A stretch of 64,000 nucleotides of DNA, taken from Acinetobacter lactucae. Its GTDB lineage: Bacteria; Pseudomonadota; Gammaproteobacteria; Pseudomonadales; Moraxellaceae. The stretch lies in contig NZ_LRPE01000039.1 in the NCBI RefSeq assembly GCF_001605885.1, positions 411,421-475,420 on the forward strand, read 5' to 3'. The notes under the pieces were generated by a model, which was not told where the DNA came from, searched no databases, and saw only the letters and a program-made list of their open reading frames with translations. Positions 10,028 through 18,326 of the stretch are shown here, one piece after another; the stretch's first letter is position 1, and the number at the start of each line of letters is the position of its first letter. A program made the translations under genes and the position numbers.

Positions 10028-10708
10028 TTACTGACAATTTGAAGTTTTGTAGCGATGGTCAGGTCCCCATGCACGGAATCCTTGGCTATCAATATGAATT
10101 TGTCCTGAAGCATAAACACCTAGTCCCATATTAAGCGCTTGACCTTTTGTGGCCCAAAACTGACAAAGTTTGGTTTTAGTTTGCTGAATATTGAACTGGT
10201 CTAAGTCGCTGGGCTGTTCTGGCCCAATTCGAAAATCAAGCGCTGCATTAAAGACATGTCGAGAAGCATCTGCACCACCTGCACAGCGGTTTAAAGATAA
10301 AGCGCGGTAGACCGAAGTCACTTCAAAATCATTAATTACACCATCATCAACTAACGCTTTTAAAATGCTAAGTGTCGGAACAATATTGGACCAAATCTCG
10401 CGTGGCGGCACCGCATAGGGCTCGACTCCACATTTTTGCCAGTCTCGAGCTGAACGTAATAATTCATGGTCTGGCACTAGATCGGCAAGTCCCTTTTGCT
10501 TAAGAAATTGCTTGTAAGCTTGCACAGACTGCCTGTAATCGCCTGTAGCTAACCATGCAACATACGCCTCAGGTTGAGGTTTTATTTTGACAACTGGTTT
10601 TGTAGGTCGAGGTAAAGACGTTTGAGTTTGTAAAGGAGTTTTTGGCTTGGGTGGCTGAGTACTACATGCTGTGAGAGATAATAAAATTAAACCGAAATAA
10701 CGCTTCAT
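10028..10708 (-). CDS. zrlA: Zinc-regulated lipoprotein peptidase (ZrlA, M15/VanY-like)
   Basis: Predicted lipid-anchored peptidase acting on cell-wall peptides. A. baumannii ZrlA is known as a Zur-regulated peptidase needed for envelope integrity in low zinc. The signal peptide ends in lipobox LTAC with Cys15, and a proline/lysine-rich linker follows. The C-terminal half carries SVYRALSLNRCAGGADASRHVF...ALDF and YASGQIHIDSQG, giving the His/Asp and His-x-Asp pattern of M15-type zinc peptidases. The length is 226 residues. A 15-bp Zur-type palindrome lies 57 bases upstream. It is itself probably a zinc enzyme, so production under zinc shortage is notable. Confidence 0.9.
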   Translation of the reverse strand: MKRYFGLILLSLTACSTQPPKPKTPLQTQTSLPRPTKPVVKIKPQPEAYVAWLATGDYRQSVQAYKQFLKQKGLADLVPDHELLRSARDWQKCGVEPYAVPPREIWSNIVPTLSILKALVDDGVINDFEVTSVYRALSLNRCAGGADASRHVFNAALDFRIGPEQPSDLDQFNIQQTKTKLCQFWATKGQALNMGLGVYASGQIHIDSQGFRAWGPDHRYKTSNCQ

Positions 10709-10765
10709 AAATATGCTCTATCTTCACCAAAAATGGGAAAATTGCTCATCATTAAATTAATGAAA

Positions 10766-10780
10766 TGTTATATTATAACA
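10766..10780 (-). promoter_or_regulatory. Zur box upstream of zrlA
   Basis: TGTTATATTATAACA is a perfect odd palindrome, preceded by GAAA as in the classical GAAATGTTATA Zur half-site. It lies 57 bases before the zrlA start. Confidence 0.85.
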
Positions 10781-10822
10781 ATAATAAAATCCTTTAATTT
10801 CTGTTGCTAAATTTTAAAAATA

Positions 10823-10850
10823 AAAAAGACGCCTCTCAGACGTCCTTTTT
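10823..10850 (-). terminator. Probable terminator after the amino acid permease gene
   Basis: AAAAAGACG (10823-10831) pairs with CGTCCTTTTT (10841-10850), leaving one bulged base, and T residues follow on the minus strand. It lies 20 bases beyond the permease stop. Confidence 0.6.
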
Positions 10851-10870
10851 AAATACAACTCAAGAACTTA

Positions 10871-12259
10871 TTAAATATCTGCTTCTAAGGCAGGTACAGA
10901 CTGCTCAGCTTTTAATTTTCGGCGTTTAAATTGATAAGCCACCATCAAACATAAGATCCAGCCAGGAATCATCATCACCGCAACACGCATATCTGGTGTT
11001 AAAGACATCACAATTAAAATGCCCAACATAAACACGATACACAGATAGTTGCTAAACGGATACATAAAGCTTGGGAACTTGGTTTTTTGCCCTTGGCGCA
11101 TCATAAATTTACGGAATTTTAAATGCGTCCATGAAATTACTACCCAGTTAATCACAATCGCTGCAACCACCAGCATCATGAGTAAACCAAATGCTTTTTC
11201 AGGGAAAATATAGTTTAACAGTACACATAAAATAGTGACTGCCGCAGAAAGAATCACAGCATTAGTTGGAATACCGCGTTTATTAATACGTGCAAATACT
11301 TTTGGTGCATTCCCTTGTTGTGCAAGGCCCAATAGCATACGGCTACTGCAATAACTTGTACCGTTATAAACCGAAACTGCTGCTGTCAAAATCACAAAGT
11401 TCAATAACGTTGCAATGCCTTGGCTATCTAAAGAAGCAAAAACCATCACAAACGGGCTTCCGCCTTGTGCCATTTGATTCCATGGGAATAGCGAGAATAA
11501 AACAAAAAGTGTCGCAATATAGAAAATCAAAATACGGTAAATAATTTGATTCACAGCTTTAGGTAAAGTTTTATCAGGGTCACGTGCTTCAGCCGCGGTA
11601 ATACCGAAAAGCTCAATACCACCAAAAGCAAAAATAATGACCGCCATTGCCATGACTAAGCCTTCAACACCAAACGGAAAGAAACCGCCAATTGCCCAAA
11701 GGTTGCTGATACTTGCCTGAGGACCTGCTGTGCCTGTTGCAAGTAAATATGAACCAAAACCAATCATTGCAAGAATCGCCAAGATTTTGACAATAGAAAA
11801 CCAAAATTCCATTTCGCCAAAAAACTTAACATGTAGCAAATTAATGCCATTAATTAAGACAAAGAAGGTTAAAGCAGATGCCCACGTCGGGATTTGCGGC
11901 CACCAATATTGAATGTAAAGACCAATTGCACTGAGTTCTGCCATGCAGACGAGGACATTGAGTACCCAATAGTTCCATCCTGACATGAACCCTGCAAATG
12001 GTCCCCAATATTTGTAGGCAAAATGACTAAAAGATCCACTGACTGGTTCTTCAACCACCATTTCGCCAAGCTGACGCATCATTAAAAAAGCAATAAATCC
12101 TGCAATGGCATAACCGAGGATGACCGATGGACCTGCTAATTTAATCGATTGTGATATACCAAGAAAAAGCCCTGTGCCAATCGCCCCACCCAATGCAATA
12201 AGCTGGATGTGCCGATTACTCAAACCATGTTTCAGGTTTCCTTGCTCTTGTGCTGACAT
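10871..12259 (-). CDS. Amino acid permease (APC superfamily, AroP/MmuP-like)
   Basis: Inner-membrane amino acid:proton symporter of 462 residues with about 12 membrane segments. LGGAIGTGLFLGIS near residues 27-40 is the family substrate loop, followed by GPSVILGYAIAG and [16 protein letters not shown]. It starts divergently from fahA, with an operator-like element between them that recurs near hpd, so an aromatic amino acid (tyrosine or phenylalanine) is the most economical guess for its substrate. The family also includes S-methylmethionine and D-serine/D-alanine/glycine carriers, and I cannot separate these by eye. Confidence 0.88.
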   Translation of the reverse strand: MSAQEQGNLKHGLSNRHIQLIALGGAIGTGLFLGISQSIKLAGPSVILGYAIAGFIAFLMMRQLGEMVVEEPVSGSFSHFAYKYWGPFAGFMSGWNYWVLNVLVCMAELSAIGLYIQYWWPQIPTWASALTFFVLINGINLLHVKFFGEMEFWFSIVKILAILAMIGFGSYLLATGTAGPQASISNLWAIGGFFPFGVEGLVMAMAVIIFAFGGIELFGITAAEARDPDKTLPKAVNQIIYRILIFYIATLFVLFSLFPWNQMAQGGSPFVMVFASLDSQGIATLLNFVILTAAVSVYNGTSYCSSRMLLGLAQQGNAPKVFARINKRGIPTNAVILSAAVTILCVLLNYIFPEKAFGLLMMLVVAAIVINWVVISWTHLKFRKFMMRQGQKTKFPSFMYPFSNYLCIVFMLGILIVMSLTPDMRVAVMMIPGWILCLMVAYQFKRRKLKAEQSVPALEADI

Positions 12260-12615
12260 ATGATTATTCTCATCCGTGTCACGTAATTTTTTTCCAATAA
12301 ATTACGTATATCATAAATTGATCAAACTTTCATAGAGATTCATGAAAAAATAATTGCGTGACTTTTCTCATGACCGCGAATGAAAACAGAAAATACAAGA
12401 AATGACAATTATTATGAAATGTGTAATTAAATTATGTATTGCGTAATTTTATGAATTCAGTATTATAGAGACATGAAGCAATTGGTTGTGCTCGGTCTAT
12501 ATCAAACTCATAAGACAAAAGATGATCTAAGCAAAGGTTAAAACTTATTGAGTAGCTCAGTCCTAGGCCGAACTTTTATTTGTATAAGACCCGAGATAAA
12601 GACAAGGACGCGAAA
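12260..12615. other. 356-base divergent region between the permease gene and fahA
   Basis: It holds a strong candidate operator at 12423-12450 and a poorer copy (15 of 21 positions) at 12302-12322. TTGAGTAGCTCAGTC near 12548-12562 is a further short dyad. An in-frame codon at 12580 would lengthen fahA by 12 residues but lacks support. Confidence 0.5.
12423..12450. promoter_or_regulatory. Candidate operator of the tyrosine catabolism genes, copy 1
   Basis: The reverse complement of these 28 bases matches 17691-17718 at 24 of 28 positions, including the shared run GCAATACATAA. It lies in the divergent permease/fahA region. The binding protein is unknown; the IclR-type regulator at 15404-16183 is a candidate. 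Confidence 0.55.
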
Positions 12616-13923
12616 ATGGAACAAAAACTAAACTCTTTTATTGAAGTTTCACCTCAATCAGATTTCACTATTCATAATTTGCCTTACGGTGTTTTTAGCA
12701 GAGCTAACGAAAGTGAGCGTCAAGTTGGTGTAGCTATTGGTGATTGGGTGATAGATCTCGCTGCGCTTGAAAAGCACGGTCTTTTAAAACTTTCAGAACA
12801 AGACATATATTTTAACCAGCCTACACTGAATAAATTTATCGAGTCTGGCAAAGCCAACTGGTCAAAAGTTCGTAAGACACTACAGTCTCTTCTCTCGGTT
12901 GAAAATTTAACACTTCAAGAAAATGAAGTATTGCGTCAGGAAGTTTTGGTTAAGCAAGACAGCGTAACTTTGCATTTACCACTTAAGGTGCCTGGTTATA
13001 CCGACTTCTATTCTTCTAAAGAGCATGCGACCAATGTTGGCTGTATGTTCCGCGACCCTAAAAATGCTTTACTGCCAAATTGGACTGAATTGCCTGTCGG
13101 TTATAACGGCCGTGCTAGCTCTGTTGTAGTCAGTGGCACTCAAGTTGTACGACCATCTGGACAAATTAAACTTCCAAATGAAGAGCGCCCAGTTTTCTCA
13201 GCTACGCGTAAACTCGATTTTGAACTTGAAACCGCATTTGTTATTGGTAAACCAACGGAGCTTGGCCAGCCGATCTCGATTGAAAATGCATGGGACCATA
13301 TTTTTGGAATGGTATTACTCAATGACTGGTCAGCACGCGATATCCAGCAATGGGAATATGTTCCACTTGGACCATTTAACGCAAAAACTTTTGCAAGTTC
13401 GATTTCTCCTTGGGTGGTAACACTTGAAGCACTTGAGCCATTTAAAGTGGAAGGTCCAAAACAAGAGCCTAAACCTTTAGCGTATTTACAAGAAAATATC
13501 GCAAATAGTTACGACATTAATTTGAGTGTTGAAATTCAAAGCCCGAAATCAGCACAAGCTGATGTGATCTGCAAAACTAATTTCAAATATATGTATTGGT
13601 CTATGGCTCAGCAGCTTACTCACCATACCATTGCAGGTTGTAATGTTCAGGTCGGTGACTTGATGGGCTCAGGTACCATTTCAGGTTCTACACCAGATTC
13701 GTATGGTAGCTTGCTTGAGCTTACATGGAATACCACCAAGCCTTTAACACTTGCCAATGGTGAAACTCGTGGTTTCTTGCAAGACGGCGATACCCTCATC
13801 ATGAAAGGTCACTGTGAGAAAAATGGTATTCGCATTGGCTTCGGTGAAGTTCGAAACACGGTTCTTCCTGCATTAAATTTCGATTTTGCAGAAACTTCGG
13901 AGCCTGACTATGAAGCTGTATAG
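12616..13923 (+). CDS. fahA: Fumarylacetoacetase
   Basis: Last enzyme of tyrosine breakdown, splitting fumarylacetoacetate into fumarate and acetoacetate with a bound divalent metal. Family marks are YTDFYSSKEHATNVG with the catalytic Asp-His region, LDFELETAFVIG carrying metal-binding glutamates, NDWSARDIQQWEYVPLGPFNAK and GDLMGSGTISG. The ATG at 12616 follows AAGGA and gives 435 residues, the usual size. The stop lies inside maiA, whose start overlaps by 14 bases, indicating translational coupling in a fahA-maiA-VOC unit. Confidence 0.96.
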   Translation: MEQKLNSFIEVSPQSDFTIHNLPYGVFSRANESERQVGVAIGDWVIDLAALEKHGLLKLSEQDIYFNQPTLNKFIESGKANWSKVRKTLQSLLSVENLTLQENEVLRQEVLVKQDSVTLHLPLKVPGYTDFYSSKEHATNVGCMFRDPKNALLPNWTELPVGYNGRASSVVVSGTQVVRPSGQIKLPNEERPVFSATRKLDFELETAFVIGKPTELGQPISIENAWDHIFGMVLLNDWSARDIQQWEYVPLGPFNAKTFASSISPWVVTLEALEPFKVEGPKQEPKPLAYLQENIANSYDINLSVEIQSPKSAQADVICKTNFKYMYWSMAQQLTHHTIAGCNVQVGDLMGSGTISGSTPDSYGSLLELTWNTTKPLTLANGETRGFLQDGDTLIMKGHCEKNGIRIGFGEVRNTVLPALNFDFAETSEPDYEAV

Positions 13924-14542
13924 TTACTTCCGTAGCTCTGCAGCCTACAGAGTACGGATTGGTCTAAACATTAAAGGTTTAGCTTATGAGACTGTTCCAG
14001 TCCATCTGGTAAAAAATGAACAGCAAAGCGAAGACTATTTAAAGTTAAACCGCAGTGCTCTCGTTCCGACTTTAATTGACGGCGATTTAACCTTGTCTCA
14101 ATCGTTAAGTATTTTGGAATATCTGGATGAGCAATATCCAGAGACCAAATTACTTCCGAGTGATGTGCAAGAGAGAGCCAAAATCCGTGCCTTTGCTCAA
14201 GCAATCGCCTGTGATATTCACCCGTTAAACAACTTACGTGTACTGAAATATTTAAAAAATGACTTAAATGTTTCAGATGAGCAGAAAAATTATTGGTATC
14301 AGCACTGGATTATTGAAGGCTTTCAAAATCTCGAACAGCAACTTCAAGATTCAAATGGACAATTTTGTTTTGGACAACAAGCAACTATTGCCGATTGCTG
14401 CCTGATTCCACAGGTCTACAACGCGAAACGCTTCAAGATTGATTTATCTGCGTTTCCAAAAATTGAATCGATTTATCACCATTGTTTGTCTATCCCAGCC
14501 TTCTATAACGCGGCACCAGAACAACAACCAGATTGGGAATAG
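13910..14542 (+). CDS. maiA: Maleylacetoacetate isomerase (zeta-class GST)
   Basis: Glutathione-dependent cis-trans isomerisation of maleylacetoacetate to fumarylacetoacetate. Residues 9-15 read SSAAYRV, the zeta-class active-site loop with alanine in place of the cysteine of the animal SSCSWRV motif, as is common in bacteria. NRSALVPTLIDGDLTLSQSLSILEYL binds glutathione, and IADCCLIPQVYNA is the C-terminal helix. Start 13910 follows GGAG within the fahA end and gives 210 residues. The longer reading from 13886 adds eight residues without a ribosome site. Confidence 0.96.
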   Translation: MKLYSYFRSSAAYRVRIGLNIKGLAYETVPVHLVKNEQQSEDYLKLNRSALVPTLIDGDLTLSQSLSILEYLDEQYPETKLLPSDVQERAKIRAFAQAIACDIHPLNNLRVLKYLKNDLNVSDEQKNYWYQHWIIEGFQNLEQQLQDSNGQFCFGQQATIADCCLIPQVYNAKRFKIDLSAFPKIESIYHHCLSIPAFYNAAPEQQPDWE

Positions 14543-14559
14543 TAAAAAGGAGTTTCAAC

Positions 14560-15108
14560 ATGACATTTGCCATTAAAAAAATACATCACGTTGCATATCG
14601 TTGTAAGGATGCGAAAGAGACCGTTGAGTGGTATAAAAAAATGCTCAACATGGACTTCATTTTAGCTTTTGCTGAGGACCATGTACCTTCAACTAAAGCC
14701 TTTGACCCATATATGCATTTATTCTTAGATGCCGGCCAAGGTAACGTTTTGGCATTTTTTGAATTGCCAACTCAACCAGAAATGGGGCGCGACGAAAATA
14801 CGCCTCAATGGGTACAACATATTGCTTTTGAAGTTGAAGACTTAAATGCGCTGATGACTGCCAAGCAACATTTAGAAGAAAATGGCGTGAAAGTTTTGGG
14901 CGTAACCAACCACGGTATTTTCCATTCAATTTACTTCTTTGACCCAAATGGCCACCGTTTAGAACTGACTTATAACGATGTGCATGCTGAAGAAAAAATT
15001 GCAAAAATTACTGAAGAGATGAAAACTGAAATGCTAGAGGAATGGAGCAAAACCAAACGCGCTCCACACCACACTCATTTCTTACATGAAGAAGAGTTAG
15101 GAACCTAA
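14560..15108 (+). CDS. VOC (glyoxalase/bleomycin-resistance fold) family protein
   Basis: Cytosolic metalloenzyme-fold protein of 182 residues. KIHHVAYRCKDAKETVEWYKKMLNM begins the first VOC module; QHIAFEVEDLNALMTAKQHLEENGV and SIYFFDPNGHRLELTYN form the second, with His and Glu residues (QHIAF, HRLEL) placed like metal ligands. The start at 14560 has AAGGAG upstream; an upstream in-frame reading has none. It is 17 bases after maiA and almost surely co-transcribed, so a role in aromatic breakdown (isomerase, lyase or dioxygenase) is likely, but the reaction is unknown to me. Confidence 0.85.
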   Translation: MTFAIKKIHHVAYRCKDAKETVEWYKKMLNMDFILAFAEDHVPSTKAFDPYMHLFLDAGQGNVLAFFELPTQPEMGRDENTPQWVQHIAFEVEDLNALMTAKQHLEENGVKVLGVTNHGIFHSIYFFDPNGHRLELTYNDVHAEEKIAKITEEMKTEMLEEWSKTKRAPHHTHFLHEEELGT

Positions 15109-15128
15109 TTTTTAAAGAGCGCACAAAA

Positions 15129-15183
15129 AAATCGGCATTGATTAGAATTGTTTAAATGAACGGTTCTATATCAATGCCGATTT
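15129..15183 (+). terminator. Long hairpin after the VOC gene
   Basis: A perfect 14-bp stem pairs 15129-15142 with 15170-15183, extended by TAGAA/TTCTA across one bulged T. It ends the fahA-maiA-VOC unit. The plus-strand tail is TTTATATTATTT rather than a clean T run. Confidence 0.7.
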
Positions 15184-15403
15184 ATATTATTTAAAAGCGC
15201 TAAATTTTTAGAAAATTGCGCTATAAATGAGAGCATAGTGATTTTAGAAAATTGTTGATTATAAAACATGTCAATTTCGCTAATAGAAAAAGGTGATTTC
15301 TATTTTTCACTAGGCTCAGGCATGATGTAAAACGCACCAATTTCAATTTATGTTTTGATCGTCACTGTTTAACAGCTGAAGTAAATTTATTAAGGGTATT
15401 TAA

Positions 15404-16183
15404 ATGATTGAAGAAAAAGTATCTGGGGGGGTTCAATCACTTGAAGTCGGTTTATCTGTACTAAACGCCCTTTTGGAACACAATCAACCTATTATTCTCA
15501 AAGATCTGTCTAGCAAGCTAGAAATGCATCCTGCCAAGGTTCACCGCTATCTGGTTAGCCTCATTCGCATGGAATATGCAAAACAACTCGATGATGGCCA
15601 ATATGCTTTAGGTGATCAGGCATGGCGCTTAGGACTCAACTGTGTTCAACATAGTGACACACTACAGCTGGTACAGCATTTAATTTACGACCTACAAAAC
15701 AAAATTGGTTGCGGCATACAAATCAGTAAATGGTCACCGAAAGGTCCTGTCGTGGTTCAATCGATTGAATCGAACCACCCTATTTCGATTGTCACTAAAG
15801 TCGGCTCAATTATGCCTTTAGTCAATTCTGCTGCGGGACGTCTATTTGCTTCTTATCTTCCAGAGCATTTTGTTCGCCCTTTAATGGAAGCAGAATGGCA
15901 AAAGCATCAAGAACTTGGTCTGCACATCGCACCACAAAACTGGCAAGCATTTACAGAGCTTAAAGAAACCATTCGCCAGCAACAAATGTCAGCAGCAAAA
16001 GGTGATTTACTGACGGGGATTAATGCGGTGGGTTTACCTGTGTTTAACTCAAACCAAAGCATTGAGTTTTGTATTGTCGCACTGGATAGCGAAATGTTTT
16101 TACCAGTCGACCCTCACAGTAAAACGATTGAAATCTTAAAAAATGAAGTGAACCTCATCAATCAATATATTAAAAGCCGCTAA
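15404..16183 (+). CDS. IclR-family transcriptional regulator
   Basis: Winged helix-turn-helix regulator of 259 residues. Residues about 10-70 (SLEVGLSVLNALLEHN, LKDLSSKLEMHPAKVHRYLVSLIRMEYA) are the N-terminal DNA-binding domain. The remainder is the IclR effector domain, including GPVVVQSIESNHPISIVTKVGSIMPLVNSAAGRLF. It lies between the VOC gene and hpd, so it most likely controls tyrosine breakdown, possibly through the shared element described at 12423-12450 and 17691-17732. Target and ligand are inferred from position only. Confidence 0.9.
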   Translation: MIEEKVSGGVQSLEVGLSVLNALLEHNQPIILKDLSSKLEMHPAKVHRYLVSLIRMEYAKQLDDGQYALGDQAWRLGLNCVQHSDTLQLVQHLIYDLQNKIGCGIQISKWSPKGPVVVQSIESNHPISIVTKVGSIMPLVNSAAGRLFASYLPEHFVRPLMEAEWQKHQELGLHIAPQNWQAFTELKETIRQQQMSAAKGDLLTGINAVGLPVFNSNQSIEFCIVALDSEMFLPVDPHSKTIEILKNEVNLINQYIKSR

Positions 16184-16194
16184 TCAATAGCCAT

Positions 16195-16228
16195 AAAAAA
16201 ACCAAGAGATCAAACTCTTGGTTTTTTT
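16195..16228. terminator. Bidirectional terminator between the IclR gene and hpd
   Basis: A perfect 14-bp stem (16195-16208 with 16215-16228) around a 6-base loop has seven T on one strand and seven A on the other, ideal for two convergent genes. Confidence 0.92.
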
Positions 16229-16253
16229 AGATCAGGAATAAAGCTCAGCTTAT

Positions 16254-17309
16254 TTATTTAGTTTCTAAAACACCACGGCGAATCTGGTCACGTTCAATCG
16301 ACTCGAATAATGCCTTGAAGTTACCTTCACCAAAACCATCATCATCTTTACGTTGAATAAATTCAAAGAAGACTGGACCAATCATATTTTCAGAGAAAAT
16401 TTGCAATAACAATTTCTTCTGACCATCTTTAGTATTACCATCGAGCAAAATACCGCGCTGTTTTAATTCATCAGTCGGCTCACCATGCTCAGGTAAACGA
16501 TCTTCTAGCATTTCATAATACGTATTTGGCGGCGGAGTCATAAATTTCAGACCAAGGCCTTTTAACTTATCCCAAGTCGAGATTAAGTCATCACAAATAA
16601 ATGCGATATGCTGAATACCTTCACCATTAAAATCAGCTAAGAATTCTGCAATTTGGCCGTTTCCTTTGTCTGAATCTTCGTTTAAAGGAATACGAATCAT
16701 GCCGTCTGGCGCTGTTAATGCTTTAGATGTTAAACCTGTATATTCGCCTTTAATATCAAAGTAACGAATTTCTTGGAAGTTGAAGATTTTCTCATAGAAG
16801 TTTGCCCAATACTCCATACGGCCTTTGTAGACGTTATGAGTTAAGTGGTCAATCTCGTTTAGGCCTGCACCTACTGGATGTCTTTCGGCATCATTATAGA
16901 AAACAAAGTCATTTTCATAAATATCACGGTCAACTAAAAAGATTGGCATGCCACCAATACCTTTAATTGCCGGAATGTTGAGCTCCATTGGCCCAACTTT
17001 TGAATACATTGGTTCAGCACCAAGCTCTACTGCTTTTTGGAAAGCTTTTGCTGCATCACGTGTTTTAAAACCCATCGCACAAGCAGATGGACCATGTTCA
17101 TTAAAGAAGAATGAAGCATAAGATTCTGGCTGATAATTCAGGATAATATTGATATTTCCTTGACGCCATAAGTACGCTTCTTTCGATTTATGCTTGGCTA
17201 CTTTTGAAAAGCCGATTGTTTCAAAAACTGGATCTAATTCATTTTCTTTTGAAACAAACTCAATAAATGCAAAACCGCATAATTCTAATGGGTTCTCTAA
17301 AATATCCAT
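16254..17309 (-). CDS. hpd: 4-hydroxyphenylpyruvate dioxygenase
   Basis: Fe(II) enzyme turning 4-hydroxyphenylpyruvate into homogentisate, the entry step of tyrosine breakdown. The facial triad is visible as His155 (IDHLTHNVY), His234 (QHIAFICDD) and Glu316 (FFEFIQRK), spaced as in the Pseudomonas enzyme. The length is 351 residues. A gene for homogentisate dioxygenase, the next enzyme, is not in the window although fahA and maiA are. It converges on the IclR gene and has an unusually long upstream region. Confidence 0.97.
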   Translation of the reverse strand: MDILENPLELCGFAFIEFVSKENELDPVFETIGFSKVAKHKSKEAYLWRQGNINIILNYQPESYASFFFNEHGPSACAMGFKTRDAAKAFQKAVELGAEPMYSKVGPMELNIPAIKGIGGMPIFLVDRDIYENDFVFYNDAERHPVGAGLNEIDHLTHNVYKGRMEYWANFYEKIFNFQEIRYFDIKGEYTGLTSKALTAPDGMIRIPLNEDSDKGNGQIAEFLADFNGEGIQHIAFICDDLISTWDKLKGLGLKFMTPPPNTYYEMLEDRLPEHGEPTDELKQRGILLDGNTKDGQKKLLLQIFSENMIGPVFFEFIQRKDDDGFGEGNFKALFESIERDQIRRGVLETK

Positions 17310-17622
17310 CTAGTTTCCCTCTGGTGATTACCTGTTCCGTTTATCTCTATTGCTGATGAACTCAGCTCCTTTCTCTATAGAATACGTGGTCATTGGGTGA
17401 GTATCTGAACCGTCAAAAATGCCTTAACCCAACGCATCCTATGAGAAAAAAACGAGTCGCTAAAACGAAGATATGATGGGCGTAAAGCCTTTAATGATTA
17501 ATTTCCGTTCCATGTGGTGTTTATTTTCCATACACACTGTCCTTTGTTATCTAAAAGTACGATTGAGATTTTTCAATAAACCCTTAAAAATCGTCTTTTC
17601 CTAAAAATCATTTATAGATTTA

Positions 17623-17651
17623 TGGAGACCAACATCCTTGTTGGATCTCCA
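17623..17651. other. Hairpin in the hpd upstream region
   Basis: TGGAGACCAACA (17623-17634) pairs with TGTTGG and TCTCCA (17639-17651, one bulged A) around a TCCT loop. No T run follows on either strand, so it may be an RNA leader structure or a protein site rather than a terminator. Confidence 0.45.
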
Positions 17652-17691
17652 ATGGCCATTTACCTTGAATTAGATGCTACTAAAAACAATT

Positions 17692-17732
17692 AAATTATGC
17701 AATACATAACTTAATTATGAATTGCATAATTT
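17692..17732. promoter_or_regulatory. Candidate operator of the tyrosine catabolism genes, copy 2
   Basis: Arms 17692-17709 and 17715-17732 are inverted repeats matching at 17 of 18 positions around a 5-base spacer. The left arm also matches the reverse complement of the fahA upstream element. It lies 104 bases before the DUF523 start and about 380 bases before hpd. Confidence 0.6.
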
Positions 17733-17835
17733 TAGTAATCTTGAATTAAGCTATTTTAAAATTAATGGTCAGTTTTCAAATTTTGTTTATGATTCTTATA
17801 GACAGCCACGCCATCCATTTGGTTTAGGAAAACTT

Positions 17836-18306
17836 ATGATCTTAGTGAGCGCATGTTTAATTGGTGAACCTGTTCGATATGATGGTAAATCTTGTCCAAA
17901 TACCCGACTTAAACAGCTATTAATCAATAAAAAAGCCCAAGCATTATGCCCAGAGTTATTAGGGGGTTTTACTACACCTCGCTTACCCGCAGAAATTGTA
18001 GGAGGAACAGGTCAAGATGTACTTGATGGCAAAGCAAAAATTACCGATTCATCTGGTTTAGATGTGACTGATCTATATTTTAAAGGTGCTTATCGCACAC
18101 TTGAAGTCGCACAACAAATAAAAGCAACTTGTGTGGTATTAAAAGAAAATAGCCCATCTTGTGGTAGTCAAAAAATTTATAACGGTACTTTTCAAGGCGA
18201 GAAAATTACGGGAGTTGGAATCACCACAGCGCTTTTGCAGCGCCATGGTTTTGAAGTGATTTCTGAAAATGAAATTGAAGATTGGTTAGCAGAACATCCT
18301 CTTTAA
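17836..18306 (+). CDS. DUF523 family protein
   Basis: Small cytosolic protein of unknown function, 156 residues from the ATG at 17836, which follows AGGA. It begins MILVSACLIGEPVRYDGKSC and continues with ALCPELLGGFTTPRLPAEIVGG and CVVLKENSPSCGSQKIYNG, the conserved core of DUF523. Several cysteines (SACLIG, SCPN, LCPE, SPSCG) could bind metal or a cluster. It faces away from hpd and towards the MATE gene. No function should be read into the neighbourhood. Confidence 0.87.
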   Translation: MILVSACLIGEPVRYDGKSCPNTRLKQLLINKKAQALCPELLGGFTTPRLPAEIVGGTGQDVLDGKAKITDSSGLDVTDLYFKGAYRTLEVAQQIKATCVVLKENSPSCGSQKIYNGTFQGEKITGVGITTALLQRHGFEVISENEIEDWLAEHPL

Positions 18307-18326
18307 GGTTGCGTTGATCTACCCAA

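Larger units (their letters stand above)
17310..17835. other. 526-base divergent region between hpd and the DUF523 gene
   Basis: It contains a 12-bp hairpin at 17623-17651 and an 18-bp inverted repeat at 17692-17732 related to the fahA upstream element; both are described separately. An in-frame TTG at 17722 would extend DUF523 by 38 residues of unlike sequence, which I reject. I see no convincing gene in the rest. Confidence 0.5.

Noticed and set aside
17722..17835. N-terminal extension of the DUF523 protein
   Set aside because: Needs a TTG start inside the inverted repeat; the ATG at 17836 has AGGA and matches the family start.
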